Shown: positions 37,294-48,677 of the stretch, in pieces | Layout: every line of letters starts with the position of its first letter | Numbering within the stretch: the first letter of the stretch is position 1 | NCBI GenBank assembly: GCA_009617715.1 | Contig: VTFK01000166.1 | Location: 744,001-808,000, forward strand | Direction: 5' to 3' | DNA length: 64,000 nucleotides | Source: Plectrocnemia conspersa | Lineage: Eukaryota > Arthropoda > Insecta > Trichoptera > Polycentropodidae | Notes under the pieces: model-generated | What the model saw: only the letters and a program-made list of their open reading frames with translations | Told to the model about the DNA's origin: nothing | The model's database searches: none | Program-made: the position numbers and the translations under genes

Positions 37294-40200
37294 CACTTTA
37301 CCGACCGGCAGTTTCACTACCAGACTTACGCTAAATACCGGCACCTTTTCGCAAATCTTCGCGAATTTTAATTTTTTTTTATTTAAATTTATGTATTTTT
37401 TTGATACGGTCCGAATATTTAGTTGAATTTTTCTAAACATGTTAAAATGTATCAATGCATCAATTTAAGTAATTATTAGGTGGTTCTCAACATGTGGATC
37501 GCCGGAAATAAAATGAATTATTACATTTCCTTATTATTAGATTTTTAAAATGATTATCTTGATTTTAAAATTATAAAAATGAATAACCTAGAAATTTAAA
37601 TAAAAATAATTTAAATTGAGTCATCCAGCGGTTCTCAAACTTTTTCAAATTTAAAAAAACTTTTTTCAAGCACACTTTTTTTTCGTATTGTGATATTTTG
37701 TGCAAATGATTATCTACAAAAATGAGAAATGACATTTTTACTAATATGAGTTTACTGATATATAATTCAATTGCAATAAAATATTCACTCACCATTGTAA
37801 TTCGCTCCATCGTAATGCGAAATCTTCCAGGCACATACACAGATATTGTACATTGTCTTTCACGTGTAAATCACTTTTCACAATAACTATTTATATAATG
37901 CAAGTTTAAAGTGCACTCACCATTATAAATTTCTCCACACTAATACGGAATATTTCAGGTAACACACTTTATTATTATTCAATGTCTTTCCCTTGTAATT
38001 CACTTTTCACAATATTTAATTCTAAAATAATACCAATACGAATTATCAAAAAAATTAAATTCAAAATTCACAAACGTTATTTTTATTATTTACCTAGTAA
38101 TGTTTCTTCAAATGATACGAGGAGAAACATTCACCAACATGTAAAGCTACTTTACATTCTTTGCACATGTAAAGAGAATCTTTTCTTATTTTATGTGCGA
38201 TACAAACTATGCATCTTCTTCTTTTACGCTCATTAGTAGATGATATCCTGACTAATTGGTGTTGTTTTTAAACTGCCTGAAAGCCTTTGAAATGAGGGAG
38301 CAGTGGCGAATGTGGATGTCGGTTGTGAATTTTCAGACATTTCTGAAATTGTTGGTGTTTCTGTTTCTGGTGGTTTTTTCCTCTATCCAATATTTTTGCT
38401 ATTTTCATTAAATAATCATAAAACTTTATATTGCTGTTTGAATTTTTACACTTCTATACACTGTAAAATGCATTGAATAATGCACAGTTAAATAAATACA
38501 TGGCCACTTTTTTCGTCCATTTTTTAGTTTTACGATATATTGGATAGTACGAAAGGTATTGATCAGCCCGATCTACTCCCTTCATGTACATTTTATTGTA
38601 ATCAATTATACAAATTGGTTTTTTTATACACCAGTTCAGTTCTTCTGTCAGTTTTTTTCAGTGTTTACAATATTTGTATTATGGATTGTTAATATCATTC
38701 GAATATCTCTTTACCTTTACTGTTTTCCACAATTGTAATAAAATTTCCCTGCTTTTGGCTTATATTTACTTTCAAATATTCGTAGTTTAGCCTTTTTTTT
38801 AGAATATCCGGTAAAAAGCCCACATATTCTTATTTTTTTCTTGTATAATATTTTAACTTCTTGTTTTTGTACTTATTCCAAGTTTGAGCACTGTATCTAT
38901 TTGTTTCTTCTGCAATAATGCGGAACAGGTCATCACCGATAAATTTTTCGGCGATTTCTTCAGGGCGCGTGATATCAACATCAAAAGTTGCTCCCGACAA
39001 TCCTTCAAATGGCTGGTTATGCCTAAAAGGTGTATCAGTTTCACACCAATCTAATGGAATATCATCATCCTCAGTATCTTCTCCATCGCTAATAGGCATC
39101 ATTACTCGAGGACGATTTCTTTCATGAACAATCGAACTTGTATCACTATCACTAAAGTTTTCGTTATCACTGGGAATATTTGAATCATTGTCCGCGTAAT
39201 TTTCCTCTACAAAACTATCTTCTGCCATTTATTTATTTGGGTTATAATTATATTTAAATAAAAACTATATTTTTAACACTTTGTTATATAAAATACACTG
39301 TATTTATATTTTTATAGACACTATATTTTATAAAGAGGCGTAAGCGTAATATTTTTTAAAGAATCACTGCAGCACAAAGTTCCTTTTATTTATTTTATTT
39401 TTTTATTATTTTTAGAATATTCACTCGAGGCCACGAAAACAAGATGCGATTTACATGACAGCGTTAGCTAAACTGAATTATTATTCATATTTTTTTTAAG
39501 TGCATCATATTATTTCTTATCTCAAAAGAAATTCCCAATTTCAAAAGAGTCACTTCTGAGAATCACTTCCAGTAAATCGGTGCTATCTCGTGATAGATAA
39601 AATTCTCTCAATAAAATAAACGGTCGAAATTTCCAAATTACAGGACAGAAAAAAATACGATATAATCTCGCTAATCTGTCAATTTAGAAATTCAGGGAAA
39701 CCGGTACTATCTAATAGATTAACTCACAAAAAATGTTAGTGTACTTAAAAAAAATGCAAAGTAGAAAGAATTTACAAAATATATTTGATATAAATATATA
39801 TTTTTTAAATGGATTTTCGAATTTGTATAGATAAACAGTACCTGGTTATATTATAAGACACAAGTAAAGAAATGCAAAGGCAGCTCAATTATATTTGAAC
39901 TATATCTTTATTATATATGATTTTGTTGTTAATTTTTACTGATAAGACTGGGAAGATATTTTGCATACTTGCAAAACAAAAATACCGTCGAGAATATTTG
40001 GGTGCATTTGAAGAAGAGATTGATAAAATCGAAATAACCACTAAAAGAGAGCTAATCAAGAAGGTGATTCGGGAATAGAATCATACTTTGAACCTTCAAA
40101 AATTAAACAACGTTTATAAAGTAAATTCAGGCACTTATTTAATCTAAAGAAGGACATACAAAATATTTTAAATATAGTCCCGAATTGCATAGTGAAAAAT

Positions 40201-40599
40201 ATTTTTATTTTTGTTTTGAATTAAAAAAATATAATTTATGACTTCTCACGACTAAATTAGTTCTTTTTCAATTACTAATGCTATAAAAAATAATAAAATA
40301 GCAAAAAAACGAATTTCTGCTTTAAAAATTATAATATATAAACAAATTATAATATATAGACAAACGTGTCTAATAATAAGGCCAGGCACAGTAATTAAAT
40401 ATTTTTTTTCAATATCAAATGAAACTTCATACTAATATTTAATTTTTTTTCAAAAAAAAAAAAAAAACTTAAAAAATCTCTAAGCATATATTTTTAATTT
40501 GATAACGAAATCATAGCTACCGCTCACTCCATATGGCGTGCGCGGTATTTAACGTTCGGCAGGCTCGCACTCCATATGGCGTGAGCGGTCGGTAAAGTG
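37294..40599 (-). mobile_element. piggyBac-type transposon, decayed
   Basis: 3306 bases. Perfect 14-base inverted ends, cactttaccgaccg, are bordered by TTAA at 37290-37293 and 40600-40603, the piggyBac target. A sub-terminal acgytaaataccg motif is shared by both ends, and the right end also carries repeated actccatatggcgtg. The transposase reads on the minus strand (39228 to 38094). Inside are an IR-like ggttctcaa pair near 37480 and 37630, and a tandem duplication (37790-37905 and 37917-38025). The end and target match, plus transposase motifs, make the family call secure. Confidence 0.88.
38094..39228 (-). pseudogene. piggyBac transposase remnant, catalytic core deleted
   Basis: The ATG at 39226-39228 opens 132 codons with an acidic N-terminus and the ITRPEEIAEKFIGDDLF and ETNRYSAQTW motifs found before the piggyBac catalytic domain. 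A stop at 38830 and frameshifts follow. Further pieces are TIHNTNIV, then CIIDYNKMYMKGVDRADQYL with RKTKKW (the DYN..M.GVDR.DQ block), then a C-terminal cysteine-rich tail (RRRCIVCIAHK, CKECKVALH, ECFSSYHLKKHY) ending at 38094. The whole is about 1.1 kb against about 1.7 kb for intact relatives, and the missing part includes most of the DDE/DDD core. It is non-functional. Confidence 0.85.
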
Positions 40600-40603
40600 T
40601 TAA

Positions 40604-42000
40604 TTAATAAATATTTTTGCTCTGTTTTTTTCTAGGATTGTTTTTAATGGAGCTACGAATATTTTTTTTAATTAATCGCTATTTTTAAACAAGATGGCGA
40701 ATCAGGCTGGCTAACAAACTTAATCGAAATACACACAACATTTATATTTAAGACAAGCTTCATGTCAATATATAAAATAAAACAATATCTCAATTTGTAG
40801 TCATTAATTGAAGAAATTTTTAGCATGTGTATTTCGATTAAAGGTACAATATGACATTGTTAAGTCATTTTACCCAAAAATGGTTTCAGCAAATTTACAA
40901 ATTAAGCCATCGATATGTCAAATACAAAAAATGTAAAAAAAGTACATTTTTTTAATATTTAAATTATATTATTTTCATTTTTATTTGAAAACTTTTTTAC
41001 CTTTTTATTTTTTTTCTAACATGTTTTTAAATAGTTGCTATTTTAAAATGAAGCTTGAGGATCTAGCTGGTTAACAAACTTAGCCGAGATTTAAAAATAA
41101 ACTCATTCTCAATCTATCTAAAACTGTCATCTGGCAACAAACAATAACAAAATCTTTCATATTTAAATCAGATAATTGTGCAATTATCTGAAAAAATGAA
41201 AAGCCTTCCGTTTATTTTTGAAAAAATATTCATCTTTCCATTAATATTTTTATTTCCAGCGAAAAGTTACAAAATTGTTGGAAAACCCTTCTGCTTATTA
41301 AACAAATATAAATGTAATAAATATCAATACTGTCGCGACCACCCATAATCGTTGCGTCGAAATTATAAACAAATACGTTATAAAAAAACAAGGATCGGTG
41401 TAATTTATTTCTGCTTAACAACACCAATTGTTGCCAATTGTATTGATTTCGAATCTACTTTACGTCATTATACAAGAGCCTGATAATATCTGTATTGGAC
41501 AATAATAAAAAGTCTGGTTCCGCCCTAAATCATATATATTGTCAGAGGATCAAGGATTGGAAAGGGACGTTAGTCTTCCCTCAAATTAATTAATCTTTAC
41601 CGAATTACTTCAGTCAGGAACTTCATTTAGGACGATCATTTCGTTTTCTCTTTTTTTGAAAATGAGACTGAATTTCGTCGCAATTACTTCGTTAAAAGCA
41701 TAATACAACACATTCTAATAGTTATTTGCGACTTGTAGAATAATGTCGCGCCTTAATTATACATTATATAGGCACGCGTTAATCACTTATTTTGGCGGAT
41801 TAGGACCACCAAATACACAGTTCAAAGGAAACTAAATAAAGAAAGGCACCGCCAATATAAATACAAATATAAATGACGGTCATTAACGATGCCGATACTA
41901 ATAATGCGAACGGTCATTGGAATGGATACCCGAATGACAGCATTGCTAAATATCCATCTGTTTAAATTATTATTGTTACGTAAAAGGCATTTTTATTTTT
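40604..42000. other. Intergenic AT-rich stretch, nothing recognised
   Basis: Between the piggyBac element and the SINE at 42018. Short open frames (for example 41230-41427, minus) match no family I know. I see no RNA gene or bounded repeat. Confidence 0.45.
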
Positions 42001-42017
42001 TATTTTAAAGCAAATCT

Positions 42018-42240
42018 TTCGTTGTAACCTGACAGGCGTAAGCATAATGCGTTCCAACAATCTGTACCAATTGAGTAAGTCAATCAGTATAATGAATACC
42101 TATAAGTAAGTATTAACAAGCAATAGATGTTTTTTTTTTATAATGGAGTATTTTTTATAAATAAAAATTCAAGTGCCGTGGCTCGAACCCGCAACCTCAA
42201 AGTTATTAGTTTGAAACGTTACTATTGCGTCTTTATAAGG
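42018..42240 (-). repeat. tRNA-derived SINE, copy 2
   Basis: On the minus strand the B-box gcgggttcgagccacgg is preceded by an A-box-like caatagtaacgt. The body (ttgaatttttatttataaaa, cttacttataggtattcat) ends in aacgcattatgcttacgcct and gtcaggttacaacg. That tail is shared with the headless copies at 26998, 45765 and 16690, so all are one family. Confidence 0.7.
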
Positions 42241-42273
42241 TAAGCAACAGACAATAATGTAATCTGTTTCCAC

Positions 42274-42849
42274 CCCGTAGAATCGCATTGGCCACACGAT
42301 CGAGATTGGGAAAGAGCAAAGTACCTACAGAAAAATTAAATCTTTTGAATATTTATGTAATTCGTTACAAATAATAATGTTAATACAAATTCCTAAATTT
42401 GAATTGTACTAAATCGATATACTTAGCTATTAAATGAACCATTCATTGATCTTAAAAAACAATACAAATCTTTTAAAAAGTATTATATGCGTTTAAGAAA
42501 AGTATATTAGTATTAAAAAATGCAGCGCAATCGTAACATAAGATGAGATCCTTTCCATTGCTCACGGAAAACTTGTGCGGTATTTTACTCGACTTTCAAA
42601 TTAAAGTTGCAAGAATCGAATTTTCGTATTCAATTAGGCAAGAATTGAAGATGAAGAGAACGGCCGGGCACAGACATGAGAAATGAAAGTTGAAATTGGA
42701 AAGAGTGCGTCATCGCGAAACGAACATCCCATAATCGGCATGCTGCCTACTTGAAATAAAGAATAAACCAAATCGAATGCTCCGTTAAATGCGTCCAACC
42801 AAAGCAGCTTTATCCATTGGACCAACGTTTCCCAAATGATCCTGTTGTT
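42274..42849 (-). CDS. Putative exon pair of an unidentified minus-strand gene
   Basis: Exon 42751-42849 (33 codons, NNRIIWETLVQWIKLLWLDA then FNGAFDLVYSLFQ) has a ctcag acceptor and a gtaggc donor. Exon 42274-42324 (17 codons, VLCSFPISIVWPMRFYG) has a tgtag acceptor and a weak gtggaa donor. Both are phase 0 and together give a hydrophobic stretch that could be a membrane segment. The first exon is also open in a second frame that ends at a stop inside it (starting QQDHLGNVGPMDKAAL), so the frame is uncertain. I recognise no family. The composition is richer in G and C than the surroundings. Confidence 0.25.
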
Positions 42850-44339
42850 CTGAGATAGATACAATTTCTTACATTATTTGTGTACAATACATAGATATTG
42901 ATCTTAATCCATTCAAATAATATAAATCATAGGATATATAGATAATATAAATCTGAACAACCATAATTATTCATTCATAACATATTAATTTCATTTAATA
43001 GTCCTCTTTATATTGTTGGTCAAATAAAATAAATTAATAGGCTTGTCAACATTGTCACATTTATGAGGATAATTAAAATAATTTATGTGAGATCTTAAAC
43101 CTTGTGTTGTATTATATTTATTTGCCTTTTTAATATTTTTTATTATTATTAAATAATCCGCCTTTTTATTAATGGACTTTTTTAATTTAATATCCATTTG
43201 ATAAAGATCAATAAGAAATATCATAAGTAGGGCTAATAGAATTCTGGGCTTCGCAAGAAGGGCATAAAATATCATATACCAATGCTACTTTACTTACACT
43301 ACTGACCTCTTATGCAGCCTGCCCTGATCACAATTACACGTTCCGCAACACTTCTTCTTAATCCACATCCTTCTTTGTATTTATAAATTAAATTTACATT
43401 TTATACATAAAGTATGGCTTAGAGAAGTTCAAATCGTGTAGTTCATAGGATCCAAATACATACTTTTCTGACTATATATTGAAGGGCTGACAGATTAATC
43501 TTCGATTAATTTTCAATTTGTCCCTTAAAATTTAATCGTTTCCTGATTTGTGTAGATGTACGAAAGTCACCCCGATCCACAAAAAGGGTAAAAATTAGTG
43601 TAGCAAAAACTTTTTTGATACACTATTCGCTTCGTCCGCGTCGTTCCCTGGTGCCTTTCGAAGGCGGTGACAAAATTCCTTGATTCTAAAACTCAGGTTG
43701 ATGTATTCCATACCAAATTTCCGGAAGTTAAACAACTTCGGTTTCTCAAACGGTTAGCTTTTTTCGTCATCATTATTATTATTCCTAATTATGCAGCCAT
43801 GCGGCCGGGGCTATTTGCAAAAATTATAAAATAAACTTATTTTTTAAAACCATCATAACTTTTTAATTATTTAAAATACAGTTTTATTATTATTTTATTT
43901 TTATATAAAAATCAGTAAACGTCAAACTTTGGATCGCGTACCAATTGAATAAAAAAAATGTGTTTAGAATTACCAAATATACATATTTAAAAAAATAAAA
44001 ACGAATCAGATTATGATATAATGATGATAAAATATTTTTACTTATTTTTAAAACAAAAATATCAAACTTTGTGACCTCTATAATAGCATCTTTATTTTTA
44101 ACACTTCACGGGCGATATTCGCACGACCGTTCAACTTTGACACTGTTGACGCGAAAACATGTACATATAAATACAGATTTACATCATTAGATGTTTTGAT
44201 TCCAGTTTCTCATGCATCATATCAATAACAATGACCTACTTCAGTGACTCCAAACCGGTGGTATGCGTAGGTCAAAGTATTAGCGGCAAACTTCGTATAG
44301 GGATTAATGAATGCGTTCGAAGGCCGTAAGTAAAAAAAG

Positions 44340-45200
44340 CAGAGTCGTCATTTAGGGTGGCAGGGGGAGAGGCAGATGGGAACTTTTGCCTCCCGTTGAA
44401 TTTGTCCAGAAAAATGCATGTCATTTAATTACATACTATGAATCGTAATGTAGTAGTAACATTATAAAAAAGGTGAAATAACGTCCCTGATTCTAAATCA
44501 AAAATTCTCGGATTTTTTAAGTTCTCAAACAAAAATATTTTTTAAAATAAGTAATTTCAGTGAAATCATATCAGAATAAATTTTCAAAGGTTAAATACTT
44601 TACTTAGCAGGTATTAAAAAGGTAAAATTATATGATTTCAACTTTTCCATATGTAATATATACATTTAAATACATTATTTATTTACATGCGGTGTATAAA
44701 TGTTATAGTGAATGTGTATTCTTCAGTGAAGTCATATTTTCACTAGTGAAGTCCAAATACATTTTCACCAGTAGATATATATTTCTACAAGCGAAAATAT
44801 AATTTAACTGATTACGCTAGTAAAATTATACGCTGTTCTAAAATGTCTATGAAACTCTATTTTACAGTTGTGAATCGTCCATTTTTTGCTCAAATTCAAA
44901 CTTAACCTAAAAATAGTTTTAGAACTTTCATTAGGTCAGATCAAAAATACTTCTCTCAGGGGAAAATAAGCAAAAGAAAAACTACAGACAGATGTCGCAT
45001 TTGGCATTTGCGCAATAGTTTGTCTGCACTTTGATATTATACTATGTTTTAAAAAATATAATAGATATAAGAGTGCTGATAAAAGTATATGTAAACCAAA
45101 TTTTGGTCAATAGGAGGACGCAAAAATAGTTATCACTTCTCAGAAGTCGAAAATTTACGCCAAAAGCAATAAAATCGTGTCGGCGTCGTCGCAATGGGAA
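44340..45200 (-). repeat. Hairpin-ended dispersed repeat, copy 3 (single arm)
   Basis: Inverse orientation to copies 1 and 2. The G-rich end (ggcagggggagaggc) is at 44360. Body palindromes such as ttttcactagtgaa occur at about 44740, and the outer arm (aaaccaaattttggtcaata through gcaatgggaacgct) is at 45090-45205. Only one arm of the hairpin is present. Confidence 0.65.
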
Positions 45201-45341
45201 CGCTTATTGTATTTTTTCACTGATTTCCAGACTATTAGTATGGTGGTTAATAATACACTTGTCAGATTACAACAGAAAATAAAAGTTATTAGGTGAACTA
45301 TATGCTCAGATTATTTTTTTAAATAATATTTATAATGTATA

Positions 45342-45581
<240 letters not shown>

Positions 45582-45764
45582 AAATATATTTTTTTTAAAT
45601 AGGTCAAGGTCATTTTAGTGAATTTAAATTTGAAATTCTAGGCATTGTTAAATATGATTATTATTGAGAAATAAGGGTAAAGTAGTTTATAAAAAAATAT
45701 CAAAAATAAGTAATATTTAAATGAAACAGCCAATAATATAATTATTATTAGGTAAAGGATCCGT

Positions 45765-46070
45765 TAGGACATGACAGGCATTAGCCCAATGCGTTACAAC
45801 GGGGTTATTACGGGGTAAACATAATCAACAACTACTATGCAAGTAGTGAGACACTAGAAATAAACTGTTTGTCATCAGTGACACATATTTTAATAATTAA
45901 GGACTATTAGTACAATCAATATACATACATATGTATGCACGATTTGAATCGATTTTATTTTTATTATTCGTTACGAGACATCTAGGAAAATCTAGTGAGA
46001 CTAGGAAAATCTATGAAAATCTAATCTGTGATGATCGTTCGCATATATAATTAAAATCACTAATTGCGAT
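45765..46070 (+). repeat. SINE-like repeat copy
   Basis: It begins cgttaggacatgacaggcat and contains aatgcgttacaacggggtt, aatcaacaactactatgcaa and gtagtgagacactaga, matching 26998-27130 and the inverse of 16690-16850. Then comes gatttgaatcgattttattt and, near the end, aggaaaatcta repeated. Confidence 0.6.
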
Positions 46071-46122
46071 CTCACAGGCATGATGGAAATTTAAAAACTC
46101 GACGGTCGATGTACATATATAC

Positions 46123-46664
46123 TAGGGCATCCAAATACCCGGCCTAATTCGTTACCCGGTTCTACGGGAATTTTGCGAGGAAGAACCGGGTACCCGGTTC
46201 GGTTCCGGGTTCTGGGTATTTTGTAAGCTATTAAATGAACTACTTTTGTAAGCCGTTAAGAGTACAATTTTTATTATATTTGAATCTTTGATTAAATATG
46301 ACGTGATATATTTTATTTTATATTTAATTTTATTTTAATAATTATTATAATTTAACAAAAAATAGGGTATTGAAATAAAATCAAAATATTATGTTATTAT
46401 TAATACTTTACACAATCGAAATATTTTTACATTCCATCGGTAGGTTAGGTTAGGTTAAGTGCTATCCCTTTTTTTGTTAGTCGCTAGTCGTTAGTCGCTT
46501 AAGAACGCCGATTCAGCTCTTCCATTTAATTTGAAATTATGGAAAAAAATATTTAAATGAAATCAACCGGATACCCGTCGAAAATTACCCGGTTTTCGGT
46601 TCCACGAAAAACATGACGGGTACCCGGGTACCCTGTTTCGATTCTACCCGGTTCGAATGCCCTA
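46123..46664. mobile_element. Non-autonomous TIR element with 9-base flanking repeat
   Basis: 542 bases flanked by catatatac on both sides (46114-46122 and 46665-46673). Outer ends are TAGGGCATCCAAATACCCGG and, as complement on the right, TAGGGCATTCGAACCGGGTA. Repeated acccggttc and gggtacccggg blocks fill both sub-terminal regions. An 8-9-base duplication suggests a hAT-type element. The interior is AT-rich, carries a ttaggttaggttaag run and encodes no transposase. A fragment of a related element starts at about 60067. Confidence 0.75.
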
Positions 46665-47039
46665 CATATATACAAACAAGTAGTAGAAAAAGATTAAATT
46701 TTATGATTGGTTTTAAACTAAGATATATGCAATAATCAATTATTTTATGTTTATAGATGTCTACATATATTTTTTATTGCTTGTTGATTTTTTTATATAT
46801 ATTGCTAGCATTGTTCTATCTATAAAGTCAGTTAGTACTTAAAAGTAGAATAATTAAATAGCCCTCTATATTTATTCTTAATACATAATTAAATTTGAAC
46901 AAAATATTATTGCGTTAAAATCTTGATGTTTAATATTTTGGCACAAATATTTATATGTAGACATTTATGAGTAAAAAATAATTATTAATTAAAGTTAGCT
47001 TAGAACCATCAATAAAATATTTTTTTACTTCATAGCTAT

Positions 47040-47640
47040 GCACAGAATCAGATCGGCCCGTAAAAGAATAAGCAATATAAGATGGCAACTGGAAGCTGAT
47101 ACACTCGAATTGTCATATGAGGTTCTTTCGCGTTCACTGTCACTGCACGGTAGCTCACTCACACATACTCACACGCGCACATATATGCCTCTTCATCGGC
47201 AATAGTGTTTCTCGTGCGCTCACAATCGTGATCGTCTTGAACTTTTTGCATCCGAGTAATTGCCGAGCCGTCACGGAACCATCCGAAAACTTTCTTCTTC
47301 CGATTTTGATAATAACGATCCTCCGCAAGTGTGTGTGTGCGGATGTAACGATTTTTCGATTCTCATCGTCTCTTTTATCGAATTGACGACGAACGAACAG
47401 ATGTTTATCTCGAGCGTGTGAGTACGAATTACTTTCACTGTGACCTCTCTCACACGCGCACAGGACAATTAACGGCAATCGGTTGTGTGGAGAAAAAAAT
47501 ACACACACATCGAAACAAAAACGCCACCCCTCTACGCTCGGCGCCCCGGGCGTTTGCACTCGTGCAACGCGCGTCCGAGATGATGAATTGCCTTTTTTTC
47601 GACGCGAACAATTCGGAAACTTTCTTTCCGCATATACAAT
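47040..47640. promoter_or_regulatory. CpG-rich block, possible promoter or 5' exon region
   Basis: About 600 bases stand out from the AT-rich background: many CpG, tcacacgcgcaca-type runs on both strands, gtgtgtgtgcgg, and a GC peak at ctcggcgccccgggcg. Several open frames overlap on both strands, which is expected from base composition alone, and none resembles a known protein. The layout is typical of a promoter and non-coding first exon of a broadly used gene. No gene direction can be assigned. Confidence 0.4.
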
Positions 47641-47943
47641 AACTGATTATATTTATGCATATATTTTTTGAAAAGCTTGTTTCATCGCGATTGCGATTTA
47701 TTGTTTAATATTTCGCCAGTGATGGAATCTACATGATCACTAATGCGAAGAAAACTATTTGTTTGCTTTTCATAATATATATGTATATAATCGCGAACCT
47801 AAAAAATCTGCGGCGGCCGAGATAAAAGCTGAACTATGTCCAAGATCATCGACAAAAGAGATGAAAGCAATAAAAAGCGCAATACAAGCTCTCCCACCTT
47901 GCAAATCTAATTATTCGATATTGTAGTGAGGACGGTTCTTTGA

Positions 47944-48072
47944 GATATATTCGATATTTCGGCAGGGATAGTTCTGCCATGGTCACGAAATTTCAATAAC
48001 TTTGCTGAATTTCGTGACAAGCAAAGTTATTGAAATTCAGCTACCATGGTAAATGTGCCGAAATATCGAACA
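47944..48072. mobile_element. Inverted-repeat element beside a TA array
   Basis: The left arm starts ttcgatatttcggcaggga and the complement of the right arm starts ttcgatatttcggcacatt. Both share catggt and ttcaataactttgct around a short loop (gaatttcgtgaca). A (TA)n array follows after about 25 bases. This parallels the arrangement at 17178. Confidence 0.6.
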
Positions 48073-48090
48073 GTTTGAACGAAATAATTA

Positions 48091-48226
<136 letters not shown>

Positions 48227-48422
48227 GAGAGGTATTGTTTGAGCGATAAGGCAAATTGGTTGCTATACTGTTTTAAAGAACATGACATGAAAAAATGCAT
48301 TAGAAATTAAATAGCAAAATCGCAATAGCAAATATACACACATCATATATAGCAACAAAATCGCCTTTACGCATCATGTAAAAATAAAATAAAATAAAAT
48401 GTTTAAACTTTACGAAATGCAT

Positions 48423-48428
48423 TTTATT
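48423..48428 (-). terminator. Poly(A) signal AATAAA of the Tweedle gene
   Basis: TTTATT on the plus strand is AATAAA on the minus strand, 250 bases after the Tweedle stop at 48678-48680. It is the first canonical signal I see downstream of that stop. Confidence 0.5.
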
Positions 48429-48677
48429 GCCACCGTTTTCTTGCAAATTAAAAAGTAATAGTATTAACACTAATCAATATAAAAATAATAATAATTAATT
48501 AATAATAATAATATATGCACACTGGGTGAAAGTGATATGTACAAGTGCGATACTTTTTTTGTCGTATCATATTTCGAATGCGGCCCTGTTGGTCCGGGCG
48601 TCGCCAATAAAGAAACGATCCCCAGGACTGCCGTCCAAGGGAAAGTTACCCGTAATTTGTTGGTATTTTTTTTTGTT

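Noticed and set aside
37088..37426. 112-codon plus-strand frame
   Set aside because: It runs across the left end of the piggyBac element (37294), so it cannot be an ancestral gene, and it resembles no protein.
47117..47642. Overlapping open frames on both strands in the CpG-rich block
   Set aside because: Frames of 62-134 codons occur on both strands at once, as expected from low stop frequency in GC-rich DNA; no recognisable domain.
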